Below, in pieces: positions 32,341 through 41,424 of a DNA stretch of 64,000 nt (within the stretch, counting starts at the first letter, position 1; each line of letters starts with the position of its first letter). This DNA is from Bacteroidales bacterium (GTDB taxonomy: Bacteria; Bacteroidota; Bacteroidia; Bacteroidales; PXBB01), in NCBI GenBank assembly GCA_028698995.1, contig JAQVVM010000013.1, positions 1 through 64,000 of the forward strand, in the 5' to 3' direction. The notes under the pieces are model-generated. The model was not told the origin of the DNA. It did no database searches and was given only the letters and a program-made list of their open reading frames with translations. Position numbers and translations under genes: made by a program.

Positions 32341-33798
32341 ATGAAAATAAGTCTTCATATAATAACCCCTCAGAACCAACAGAAGCATCGGTTAAAAGTT
32401 GACTTGTATGACAACAACAATGTTGAAAACATTTTAAACCAGATAGCAATAAAAGACAATACTGTTAATATCAATGAAGTTGAAGTCGATTTTATTGTGT
32501 TAACTGATTTATTGGAGAATCATAGGGAAAAGTTATTTAATGAAGAAGCTATAAACAGAACAAACATAGATGAAAGGAAGGAGTTGACACCTATAGCCCA
32601 AAAGCAAGCAATAGAATTCTTGAAACGTCCCAACCTGCTGGAAAGGATAGATAAATTACTGGAACAGTCTGGTATAATTGGAGAACAACAGGTTAGATTA
32701 ATTCTGTTCATTATTGCATCAAGCTATAAAATGCCCTATACACTTCATGCTCTGATTCAAGGCGAAAGCGGAGGTGGCAAGACCCATTTAATTAATGCAA
32801 TTTCAGAGTGTATGCCAGCAGAAGATGTTAGTAACCTGAGCCGTATAACAAGCAAGTCTTTCTATTATTACACTAATAAAGAATTAGTTAATAAACTTAT
32901 ATTAGTTCAGGATATTCATGGATTAGACGAGGAAGCTCAGTATGCTTTTCGCGAATTGCAATCTTCTGGCTCATTATGTTCATCAACAACAGAAAAAGAC
33001 AGGTTTGGAATATTAAAATCAAAAATCAAATATGTTAAAGCTCATTTTGCATCACTTGTAACTACCTCAAATGCAGATGTTTATTATGATAATATGTCTC
33101 GCTCAATTATTCTTGGAATAGATGAAAGTATTTCACAGACAAACCAAATTATTACATATCAAAACCAAAAACTAAGCGGGATAATTTGTGATAAAGAAGA
33201 AGAGCAAGCTAAGCAGTTGTTAAGAAACTGTATAAGGATTCTTAAACCCTGCGAAGTAATAAATCCTTACACTGAAAAAATAATTATTCCGGTGGAAACA
33301 CAAATGAAACGACGATTAAATCAGCAATTTCAGAGCTACATCGCCCAGATAACAATATTGAACCAATATCAACGCAAACGAGATGAAATAGGTCGTTTAA
33401 TTACTACTCTGGACGATGTGATAAGCGCAATAGAAACTTTTTTTCCTGCATTATTTCTGAAAATTGACGAACTGAATTCAAGCACAAGACAATTTTTTGA
33501 AAGACTTAAAAAATGGGTTAAACAGCATCCTACAGGTACAAATTATAAATTTTCTGAAAGAGATGGAAGACATGGGCTACAGATAAGCAAAACAAGTCTA
33601 CATGAGCATTTTAAAATGCTAAAAGAGCTGGAGTATATTCAAGTTGTGGATGGCTCTGTAAACAGAGGTTTTAAATATCAGATTTGCTTTTGGGATGATG
33701 TCGAAAAACTAAAAACTAAGATACAAGCGGAATTGAGCAAACAGATTGCAGAAATTGCAGTTTCACTAAGTGAGAAAAGAACACCAGAACACCAGTAA
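32341..33798 (+). CDS. P-loop ATPase (primase/helicase-like accessory protein)
   Basis: Walker A 'QGESGGGKTHLINAI', Walker B-like 'LILVQDIHGLD'; ATG at 32341 avoids reading through the repeat. Confidence 0.6.
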   Translation: MKISLHIITPQNQQKHRLKVDLYDNNNVENILNQIAIKDNTVNINEVEVDFIVLTDLLENHREKLFNEEAINRTNIDERKELTPIAQKQAIEFLKRPNLLERIDKLLEQSGIIGEQQVRLILFIIASSYKMPYTLHALIQGESGGGKTHLINAISECMPAEDVSNLSRITSKSFYYYTNKELVNKLILVQDIHGLDEEAQYAFRELQSSGSLCSSTTEKDRFGILKSKIKYVKAHFASLVTTSNADVYYDNMSRSIILGIDESISQTNQIITYQNQKLSGIICDKEEEQAKQLLRNCIRILKPCEVINPYTEKIIIPVETQMKRRLNQQFQSYIAQITILNQYQRKRDEIGRLITTLDDVISAIETFFPALFLKIDELNSSTRQFFERLKKWVKQHPTGTNYKFSERDGRHGLQISKTSLHEHFKMLKELEYIQVVDGSVNRGFKYQICFWDDVEKLKTKIQAELSKQIAEIAVSLSEKRTPEHQ

Positions 33799-33864
33799 AA
33801 TAGACCTATACACCGCTGGCGTTCCAGAATTCCGAGAGAGAGTATTTAAAGGAAAATAAAAAAC

Positions 33865-34773
33865 ATGAAAAATTTAGAATTAAAACTGAAGTCAAACCAG
33901 ATTGCTTTTGAAAATTTTAGGTCATTTATAAGGGCCAGAAATTATAAAGGAATAACAAGCTATACTACACCAGTTTTGGAGTTCTTAATTTGGACTGAGG
34001 CACATGGTATTAGCAGAATAATCAATATATCGCAAACGGATATGAATAATTATTTCGGATATATAACAACCAGATCTAACAAAAGATTTAACGGCACATT
34101 AAGTGAAAGTACAATTAAAGGACACTTGATTTCTTTAAACTTATTATTTCAAATGCTTCTTGATTCCGGCGTGATAAATAAAACATTCGTTTTACCTTCT
34201 TTCAACAGAAGTGAAAACCAACATAGAAATATTTTAACTATTGAAGAAATTAAAGAATTAAAGAGTAATTGCAAAAATCCATTGGAACTTTCAATTGTAA
34301 ATATAGCCTACGGTTGTGCCTTGCGGAGAACAGAACTAGAGTGCCTAAATGCTCAGGATGTTCTTTTAAGTAAAGGTTCTCTGGTAGTACGTTCGGGTAA
34401 GAACAGCAAACGGCGTGAAGTTCCTTTGACAGATACTATAATTAAAGAGTTGAAGGACTATATTATCAATTGCAGACCTCAGTTGCTTAAACAGACAATG
34501 CAACTCGAAAAAGCTTTTTTTATTAATGCAAAAGGGCAACGGATGTCAGGCGAAATGCTTAATGATACGTTGAAATATATTATTGATAAGTCTGGGAACA
34601 AAGAAATAATAAATAAAAACATTACACTGCATTGTCTCAGAGCTTCTATTGCAACTCACTTACAGGAAGCAGGTGCAAATGTAGAATTTATCAGGGATTT
34701 TCTGGGACACACCGAAATTGATACAACCATGTTATATATCATCAGAAGAAAAAAACGACTAGTAATTGCATAA
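33865..34773 (+). CDS. Tyrosine recombinase / integrase, catalytically complete
   Basis: 'YGCALRRTELECL' (Arg I), 'HCLRASIATHLQEAGANVEFIRDFLGHTEIDTTMLY' (HxxR...GH...Y). Confidence 0.9.
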   Translation: MKNLELKLKSNQIAFENFRSFIRARNYKGITSYTTPVLEFLIWTEAHGISRIINISQTDMNNYFGYITTRSNKRFNGTLSESTIKGHLISLNLLFQMLLDSGVINKTFVLPSFNRSENQHRNILTIEEIKELKSNCKNPLELSIVNIAYGCALRRTELECLNAQDVLLSKGSLVVRSGKNSKRREVPLTDTIIKELKDYIINCRPQLLKQTMQLEKAFFINAKGQRMSGEMLNDTLKYIIDKSGNKEIINKNITLHCLRASIATHLQEAGANVEFIRDFLGHTEIDTTMLYIIRRKKRLVIA

Positions 34774-34776
34774 TTT

Positions 34777-35643
34777 ATGGTAAAACAAACACTTGAACAA
34801 TATTTAAGAGCCAACCATACGCAAAGCACAGCAGACAACTATCTTTTTGAGATAAAAAACTTTATTGCCATTAATCCCAGAGCTAGATTTTACAAATATG
34901 GAGACTTGGTAAAATATGTTGAAGGATTGGCTGTAAGATATTCAAAAGTGCCAACGAGAGTAAGAATACTGGCTGCAGTTAAAAAATACTACGATTTTCT
35001 TTTGCACACTGGACGAAGGAACAACCATCCTTGCCGAAAGCTGAATATTAAAAGAAATAAAACTGCGATTCAGACACAAGATTTATTTACAATAGAAGAA
35101 TTACAACTATTATACTCCCGTCCCAATCGTTATAAGTATATAGATACTAGAGACAAGGTTATTATATCTTTGCTTATTCATCAAGCTCTGACCAGTAATG
35201 AAATCACAAACTTAAACTTATCAAATGTTGATTTGGACAAGGGAACCATACACATCAAAGCTTCCCGCAAAATCTCAGGGCGTACTCTGGAACTGGATAA
35301 ATCACAAATTATGTTGTTCGACACATACATAAACGAAGTTAGGCCCAAGATGAAGCGAAGCGACACCAATAGACTTATTTTAAGTAAACTTGGAAAAGGA
35401 ATAAGTGTTTGCGGAATACACTCTATATTTGAACCAATGAAAGTTTTATTTCCAAATAAGAACCTCTGCCCCATAAGGATAAGGATGTCTATTATCTCAA
35501 TTTGGCTTAACGAAAAAAAGATACCTGTAGAACAAGTGATGGACATGTCAGGCCAGAAATGGCCTAGCTCAGTAATGATGTATAAGAAAATAAATGTAGA
35601 AGAACAGCGAGAACTAATAAACCGATACCATCCATTAAAATAA
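34777..35643 (+). CDS. Second tyrosine-recombinase-fold protein, catalytic residues degenerate
   Basis: Same fold pattern; 'LIHQALTSNEITNLNLSNVDL' lacks Arg I; 'CPIRIRMSIISIWL...DMSGQKWPSSVMMY' lacks both His. Confidence 0.75.
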   Translation: MVKQTLEQYLRANHTQSTADNYLFEIKNFIAINPRARFYKYGDLVKYVEGLAVRYSKVPTRVRILAAVKKYYDFLLHTGRRNNHPCRKLNIKRNKTAIQTQDLFTIEELQLLYSRPNRYKYIDTRDKVIISLLIHQALTSNEITNLNLSNVDLDKGTIHIKASRKISGRTLELDKSQIMLFDTYINEVRPKMKRSDTNRLILSKLGKGISVCGIHSIFEPMKVLFPNKNLCPIRIRMSIISIWLNEKKIPVEQVMDMSGQKWPSSVMMYKKINVEEQRELINRYHPLK

Positions 35644-35647
35644 ATTA

Positions 35648-35690
35648 AGCCTCGATTATAAGCCCCCAGTGTAAAATTGGGAGGCTTTTT
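35648..35690 (+). terminator. Intrinsic terminator-like hairpin after the recombinase operon
   Basis: AAGCCTC ... AGCCCCCA-gtgtaaaat-TGGGAGGCTTTTT. Confidence 0.65.
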
Positions 35691-35803
35691 CATTCTCCAG
35701 AAAAACCTTTTCACAAAAAAATAACTAAAAAAGTTTTTGAAAGTAAATAATGTTTATATTTACTAACTCATTTTCATAGCCTAACCTCATTAAAGTCAAA
35801 GGA

Positions 35804-36736
35804 TTGAACAAGACACAAAAATATAATTTTACCCCATTTAATCCCTACAGATTTGGGTTTAATGGAAAAGAAAATGATAATGAGATAAACGGCTGGCAAG
35901 ACTATGGTGAAAGAATGTATAATAGGTTGATTGGGAGGTTTCCTACGCCTGACCCGCTGATAATTTACGGAAAGAAATATCCTGAACTATCCCCGTATCA
36001 ATTTGCAAGTAATACACCCCTCATGGCTATTGACTTAGATGGTTTGGAAGCATGGCCTGCAAATCACATGGCTTCAGAAGTTATGAGTATCAATGATTTC
36101 AGAAGATTTGCAGTTGCAGAAGTAAAAAGGTTGGGTGAGGCAGATATTAAGTTTGATTGTGCCGATTTGCCTTTGTATTTGTTTGCAAGATATCATTACG
36201 AAAGAGAAGTCGAATTGACATTTAAAAACCCGATTGGTGGAAAAACTTACAGTTCCAATGATACTTATTTCGGAAATTATACTGAAAAATCAGAGGAAGG
36301 GTTTAATAAATTATTTTGGGGCAATAAAGATAAAATCGGTGAAGAATACTATAATTCAAACAGAGATAATTTTCTGGGAGCACACTTGGCTGGGGTATTT
36401 ACTGCTGCCAGTATTAAAGATCTTGCTTTCCCAATTTCAAGGAATGAAGTTGGCATCGGAGATTTTGGTTCTATTAATAATCACGCAATTGTGAATATGC
36501 CTAATGCGGGTTTATACAACTCTAAATTAAATTCTTCCGATAATAATATTTTTACAGATATTCACGATCCAAGTATTGTTGTGAGCACTTCACAACCATA
36601 TAGAAGTATTTGGAGAAGCACTCTTAGCATGACAGAAAATTTTCGTTTTAGTTTTTTGAAAAATTTGCCAGAAACACAGAATATGAATAAAATGGAATCA
36701 ATCAAAACAAAACCAATTCCTTTACAGAATAATTAA
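35804..36736 (+). CDS. Module 1: orphan Rhs core + variable C-terminus with Cys/His amidase-like features
   Basis: 'NPYRFGFNGKENDNEI...GRFPTPDPL...YQFASNTPLMAIDLDGLE' then 'IKFDCADLPLYLF' and 'NNHAIVNM'. Confidence 0.75.
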   Translation: MNKTQKYNFTPFNPYRFGFNGKENDNEINGWQDYGERMYNRLIGRFPTPDPLIIYGKKYPELSPYQFASNTPLMAIDLDGLEAWPANHMASEVMSINDFRRFAVAEVKRLGEADIKFDCADLPLYLFARYHYEREVELTFKNPIGGKTYSSNDTYFGNYTEKSEEGFNKLFWGNKDKIGEEYYNSNRDNFLGAHLAGVFTAASIKDLAFPISRNEVGIGDFGSINNHAIVNMPNAGLYNSKLNSSDNNIFTDIHDPSIVVSTSQPYRSIWRSTLSMTENFRFSFLKNLPETQNMNKMESIKTKPIPLQNN

Positions 36737-36742
36737 TTTTAA

Positions 36743-37240
36743 ATGAGAAGTAGTTTTATTATTTTACTATTATATTTTTTTCCTTATATTCTATTATCCC
36801 AAACAGTTGAAGATTTAGCTGTTGATTCAATTGTGATAGGAAAATATAAAAACGGTTTCATAAAAAATATTATACCCATGAAAAACGGTGTTATAAACGG
36901 ATGGGAATATCAATTTTATGATTTTGGAGCGATATGTTCCAAATCATTTTTTTTAAATGGAGTAGAAAATGGAGTTAGACAAATTTTTGGCAGTACAAAT
37001 AGACTTCAACAGGAAATTGAATTTAATAACGGAAAAATTATTTGGAGCCGGAATTACAATTTTGATGGTGCATTGTTAACTGAGGTTAATTATATTGATT
37101 CTTTGAATTACGATTACATTATATATCAACCCCGAGGTATAAAAGTTGAAGGGGCCTATGAAAAAGGTTCCTATAGAAACGGAAAGCCCGAGAGCAAGCA
37201 GTATTTCAATAAATGTGGTGAACTTATTTCGCCAGAATAA
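36743..37240 (+). CDS. Module 1 partner: exported MORN/YwqK-like small protein, putative immunity
   Basis: Signal peptide 'MRSSFIILLLYFFPYILLSQ'; repeats 'KNGFIKNIIPMKNGVINGWEYQFYD'. Confidence 0.6.
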   Translation: MRSSFIILLLYFFPYILLSQTVEDLAVDSIVIGKYKNGFIKNIIPMKNGVINGWEYQFYDFGAICSKSFFLNGVENGVRQIFGSTNRLQQEIEFNNGKIIWSRNYNFDGALLTEVNYIDSLNYDYIIYQPRGIKVEGAYEKGSYRNGKPESKQYFNKCGELISPE

Positions 37241-37285
37241 TTTTTTATTTTTTACAGTTTGATTTAGAACGTGTATGCAAAGTTT

Positions 37286-37885
37286 TTATCCTTTTATAAA
37301 AAATCTATATGAAAATAATTCCCAATTATTATTTTCGTCTTTTTTAAAAATAAAAAATAAATTACATAAAGTGTTGTTGTAGGTAGTATATGTCGCATAC
37401 AATAAAGCGTAATCTTGTTCATTATAGAGTACATTAGTAAAATGCAGTCGATGTACATTATTTCTAATATTTTCTCGCCACCAAAGTTCAAAATTATCAA
37501 TTACATTAAAATTACTACAGTTGAATTCACTAATATTATATCTGCTTTTAAAATTGAGAAAACATATATTTTGTTTCTCTAGTTCCTTTTGCCATAATTT
37601 TTCATGTTCATAATAAAAGAAACTTTCAAGATTAACTTCTTTAAAATTTTCTTGGTGCCAAACACTCTTTTCTATGTAAACATCTTCTTTAATAATTTTT
37701 TTGTAAAACTTTGTGTTAACACCTCCTGTAGATACAAAAAATGAATTTGTATCTGTAAATATTTCAATAGCTTTTGTTATAAACAAACAATATTCCTTTT
37801 CTTCATTCTGTCCATAAGAATGAGTTGAAGAAAACATCAATAAAACACTAATAAAATAAAAGCAAACTGATTGTCTATTCCTCAT
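37286..37885 (-). CDS. Module 2 partner: exported small protein, putative immunity
   Basis: Signal peptide; stop at 37286, start 5 bp after the module 2 stop; C-term resembles module 12 partner. Confidence 0.6.
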   Translation of the reverse strand: MRNRQSVCFYFISVLLMFSSTHSYGQNEEKEYCLFITKAIEIFTDTNSFFVSTGGVNTKFYKKIIKEDVYIEKSVWHQENFKEVNLESFFYYEHEKLWQKELEKQNICFLNFKSRYNISEFNCSNFNVIDNFELWWRENIRNNVHRLHFTNVLYNEQDYALLYATYTTYNNTLCNLFFIFKKDENNNWELFSYRFFIKG

Positions 37886-37889
37886 TTTA

Positions 37890-38777
37890 TTAATGTTTTT
37901 CTTCTATCAATTCACTTCCTATTGCAGGACGGTTAAAACCTGTTGGAATATTTTCTGTACCAGGATAATTACGCCCCTCTTTTATATCGTTTTTTGTTGC
38001 TTCTTGAAAAAATATTTTACCACTAGAACCAATACTAAATCTCAAACCAAATCCAAATACAGACGGATCTTCCCCCCTGTGTCCAACAGGAGACCATGGC
38101 CAATTTTGTTTTCCTGCTCTATTTGTTTCGGGTAAATCTGAGTCACCTGTACTTAAACCTTCATTTCTTCTTTTATCACCAATATGGGAGTACTCATCAA
38201 GAATAACTAATGCAATCCCAAATGCTTGCTCATAAGTATCAAGATCTTCAAATGTGAGGTTTTTAATTATTTCGACCCCTATTTCCATCATTTCAGAACC
38301 TGCATTTGCTCGACTTCCCTCCATAAATTTGATTACTGGTCCATCCCCATCATTTTTCAAATCTTTTAGTATTTCATCTCTACTTAATTTTGTAGTATTT
38401 ATTAATGCCTGCATGGCATTCTCGTTAGATTCAACTAATGACTGAATATTATTTAGTATGTTTACAAAACTTTGTAGTTGCTGTTCTGTTACACCCCATT
38501 CTCTCAATTGCTCTTCTGAAAACTCAAGCTTAAATTTACCGTCAACATCAATGTATAAAATCGGAGAATTTCCAGAAAAAATATAATTGCTCTCAGATGG
38601 AAATGCACTAAATAAAGGGTCTATTGATAAAAACCTCCCCAACCTACTATCATATATCCTCGCCCCAAAGTCATAGCTGTTTCCACTGCCTTTAAACTCG
38701 TTATCGGCTTCCATGCCATTAAACCCAAATCTGTAGGGATTAAGTGGGGTTTTTATATATGATGGTGTTCTATTCAA
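37890..38777 (-). CDS. Module 2: orphan Rhs core + metallopeptidase-like C-terminus with altered motif (DEYSH)
   Basis: 'NPYRFGFNGMEADNEFKGSGNSYDFGARIYDSRLGRFLSIDPLF' core; 'LDEYSHIGDKR', 'GHRGEDPSVFGFG'. Confidence 0.75.
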   Translation of the reverse strand: MNRTPSYIKTPLNPYRFGFNGMEADNEFKGSGNSYDFGARIYDSRLGRFLSIDPLFSAFPSESNYIFSGNSPILYIDVDGKFKLEFSEEQLREWGVTEQQLQSFVNILNNIQSLVESNENAMQALINTTKLSRDEILKDLKNDGDGPVIKFMEGSRANAGSEMMEIGVEIIKNLTFEDLDTYEQAFGIALVILDEYSHIGDKRRNEGLSTGDSDLPETNRAGKQNWPWSPVGHRGEDPSVFGFGLRFSIGSSGKIFFQEATKNDIKEGRNYPGTENIPTGFNRPAIGSELIEEKH

Positions 38778-38910
38778 AACTTTGATATTTAGTGGTTTAA
38801 CCTATGTTTTTTGAAAATCATTTTTTGTTTAAATTGCCTAAATATGGTGTTTTTTGAACTGTGAGGAGCATGGGGAAGTTTTTTTACAATTGCTTTAGAA
38901 CTTGCAATTT

Positions 38911-39396
38911 TTATTTTGTTTTATATTCCTCAGGAAACCACTCTAAATATCCATTCTTTACTAATTTCAAATATAAATCTTTTACTTCAAAAAATTCTAT
39001 TCGTTTATCTGTAAATTTAGCAATCTGCTTAATAAATTCCTGCTCAGAAGAAAATCTATATTTCTGGGTTTGTGAGGGAATATTTATATACCATGTGGTG
39101 TCTCTATTTTCTGGAACAACAATATATTTATCAAAATAATAAGAGATTATTACAGAATCAAGAACATTAACAGATGAAATAGCAATCGATCCTTCATTGC
39201 TTGAAAAACCGCTCAAATTCCATTCGCCATCAATCCCTGTTGTACTACCCAAGTAATAAGGTTTAATCAGTGGTATTTTTTTACAATCAAATCCACAACT
39301 TTTTGAATAAAAAGAATCCTTCTTGTCACATCCACAACTGTTAAAGAATAATATTGCAAAGAGAAATGTATAACAAATAAATTGAATTGATTTCAT
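38911..39396 (-). CDS. Module 3 partner: putative lipoprotein, putative immunity
   Basis: 'MKSIQFICYTFLFAILFFNSCGCDKK' lipobox. Confidence 0.6.
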   Translation of the reverse strand: MKSIQFICYTFLFAILFFNSCGCDKKDSFYSKSCGFDCKKIPLIKPYYLGSTTGIDGEWNLSGFSSNEGSIAISSVNVLDSVIISYYFDKYIVVPENRDTTWYINIPSQTQKYRFSSEQEFIKQIAKFTDKRIEFFEVKDLYLKLVKNGYLEWFPEEYKTK

Positions 39397-39406
39397 AGAA
39401 ACGAGT

Positions 39407-40663
39407 TTAATTTTTCTGATATTTTTTATACCATGCACCATTTACATTCATGTTTTGATTGCCTGGCCACACTTTTCCTAGCTGTCTAACAAAAAAATTA
39501 TATGTTGGAGTTTTGTCCTCTCCTTCCCGCAAATCTAAAGCATCTTCAAATGAATATGTTACACTCATTATTCCTCTTGCATTTACTTCTACCCTCGCAT
39601 TTACATAAGCATGTCTAACCACCCAAGTTGTATTTGTTAATGCAGCCGACCATGTTCTGGGAAAAAGAATCATTGAAGCTGGTAAAAATAAAGCTGCTAA
39701 TCCTGCTTGAACTGCCATTGGTGCATATGTATTTGACTCTCCTCCAAAAGTTATTGGATCAGTAGATTTTTTATCAAAAGCAAAAGGAGAGTTTCCAAAA
39801 CGCGTATCTTCAAGAGTTTGTTGCATCACATCGTTTTCAAAATTTATAAATCCTTTATCATTTTTTAAGTCTTGTAATAACCCACCTTGAACAATAGTTC
39901 TATCAGCATTACCTAACGCATTTTTAATTGTTGCTGTAGCAGTATTGGCATTTCTTATATCACCATGAATTTTGGGATCATAATCAACGTAGTTGCCATT
40001 ATATTCACATCCAGCTCCTAATGCTTTTGGATTCCAAACTTTTGTTTTTAATCCTTCTCCAAAAAGCACAGTTTTATCTTTACTAGTTGTATAACCATTA
40101 CCTACATTCCACCTGTCTCCATTTGGAGTTGAAATTGTGTCTTTCCCATTTGGGTCAGTAAACCAGATTGGATTGTTAGCAAAAGTCGCATAACCACTTT
40201 CATTATATTTCACAATAGGATCTATATTCCACCTTCTACCAGTTCTTGTATCATACTCCCAAAACTCCGCTGTATTGTGATTTCCTGTGCCTGCTATCTC
40301 ATCTGTTTTTTCTTGTGAGTTAAATCCGAAACGATAAGCACCCTTCAAACAACACATATCATCCTGCCCCAACTCTAAAGCATAACTTAACAAATTCCCA
40401 CTGCTGTATGCTCTGCTACATGCAGTATTTGAGGTGGAAGTGAAGTAGTTTTTCATGGGTGTTGGTGTTACGGCATAGCTTGTCGTACTTAAATATAAAT
40501 ACGAACTAAAGTTACACATTACATCGTAATGGGAATTAGCAAATATTGTTTTGTGCATCGTACTTGTAAAAAAATACCGGAAGCTATGAGCCCAAAAAGA
40601 GAAAAACCAAAATATTAAGTTAAGTTTTATTGGGAAAATTTTGATGTAAAAAAGTTTTCTCAT
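39407..40663 (-). CDS. Module 3: orphan Rhs core (type C leader) + unknown C-terminus
   Basis: 'AYRFGFNSQEKTDEIAGTGNHNTAEFWEYDTRTGRRWNIDPI' then novel C-term with hydrophobic segment. Confidence 0.7.
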   Translation of the reverse strand: MRKLFYIKIFPIKLNLIFWFFSFWAHSFRYFFTSTMHKTIFANSHYDVMCNFSSYLYLSTTSYAVTPTPMKNYFTSTSNTACSRAYSSGNLLSYALELGQDDMCCLKGAYRFGFNSQEKTDEIAGTGNHNTAEFWEYDTRTGRRWNIDPIVKYNESGYATFANNPIWFTDPNGKDTISTPNGDRWNVGNGYTTSKDKTVLFGEGLKTKVWNPKALGAGCEYNGNYVDYDPKIHGDIRNANTATATIKNALGNADRTIVQGGLLQDLKNDKGFINFENDVMQQTLEDTRFGNSPFAFDKKSTDPITFGGESNTYAPMAVQAGLAALFLPASMILFPRTWSAALTNTTWVVRHAYVNARVEVNARGIMSVTYSFEDALDLREGEDKTPTYNFFVRQLGKVWPGNQNMNVNGAWYKKYQKN

Positions 40664-40668
40664 GCTAT

Positions 40669-41418
40669 TTACCAGTCACTTGGTTTTTGACTATTACAAA
40701 GACATCTGAAAAAAGCTTTTCTTCTGAATCTCTTCTTTTTCCCTTTATTATCAAAAATTGACGGTGTATTGGGATGGAATTCATTATTTGCCTCAATTTC
40801 ACACATTGGCTCTAAATACTCTGATAATCCTAATTCTGCAATATCCTCCTCAGTTAGTACAGACTGGGAATGTATCCATCTTAATAATACATTATTTTCA
40901 CTGTTGTTTGGAGCTACTCCTCGGCCACGTGCAACATAAAGAAACTCAATATCAAATCCTTTTTGACGCAAATCAGAAATTGCTCCTAAACTATCAATTG
41001 TTATAGATACTTTTTTTATATGAAAAGCTTTTGTGGCACCATTTGGCAATTTTTTCTTTTGTTTAAAAAGTTGATGAAAGCTGTCGTAATTACTTCTGTG
41101 TAGCGACACTTTCAAATTCCAGTCTATACAATCTGCATTTTCACATTCCGCAGGCAAAAATTCCTTTGGTATCAGAGAAAAGAAATAACTTGTATAATTG
41201 AAGATTCTTATATGATATGATTCACTGGGCGACATTACTTCTGAAGATTTTTTTATATATTCTTGTAATGTCTCTTTATCCATTAAATATTCTGATGTTG
41301 AAACCTGCATATTTCTGCGACTTTTATACAAATCTTCAACATAATATCCTTCAAAATTTTGTGCAAACAATTCTACTTGAACAATAAGAATAATTAACAA
41401 AAATAAATTTCTTTTCAT
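40669..41418 (-). CDS. Module 4 partner: exported protein, putative immunity
   Basis: Signal peptide 'MKRNLFLLIILIVQVELFAQ'; 6 bp after the module 4 stop. Confidence 0.6.
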   Translation of the reverse strand: MKRNLFLLIILIVQVELFAQNFEGYYVEDLYKSRRNMQVSTSEYLMDKETLQEYIKKSSEVMSPSESYHIRIFNYTSYFFSLIPKEFLPAECENADCIDWNLKVSLHRSNYDSFHQLFKQKKKLPNGATKAFHIKKVSITIDSLGAISDLRQKGFDIEFLYVARGRGVAPNNSENNVLLRWIHSQSVLTEEDIAELGLSEYLEPMCEIEANNEFHPNTPSIFDNKGKKKRFRRKAFFRCLCNSQKPSDW

Positions 41419-41424
41419 ATTGAT

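Noticed and set aside
33813-33826. Imperfect inverted match CCGCTGGCGTTCCA to the reverse complement of TGGGACACCAGCGG at 59166-59179
   Set aside because: Only about 12/14 over a short stretch; could be chance. Not used as an island boundary because the 113-bp direct repeat is far stronger.
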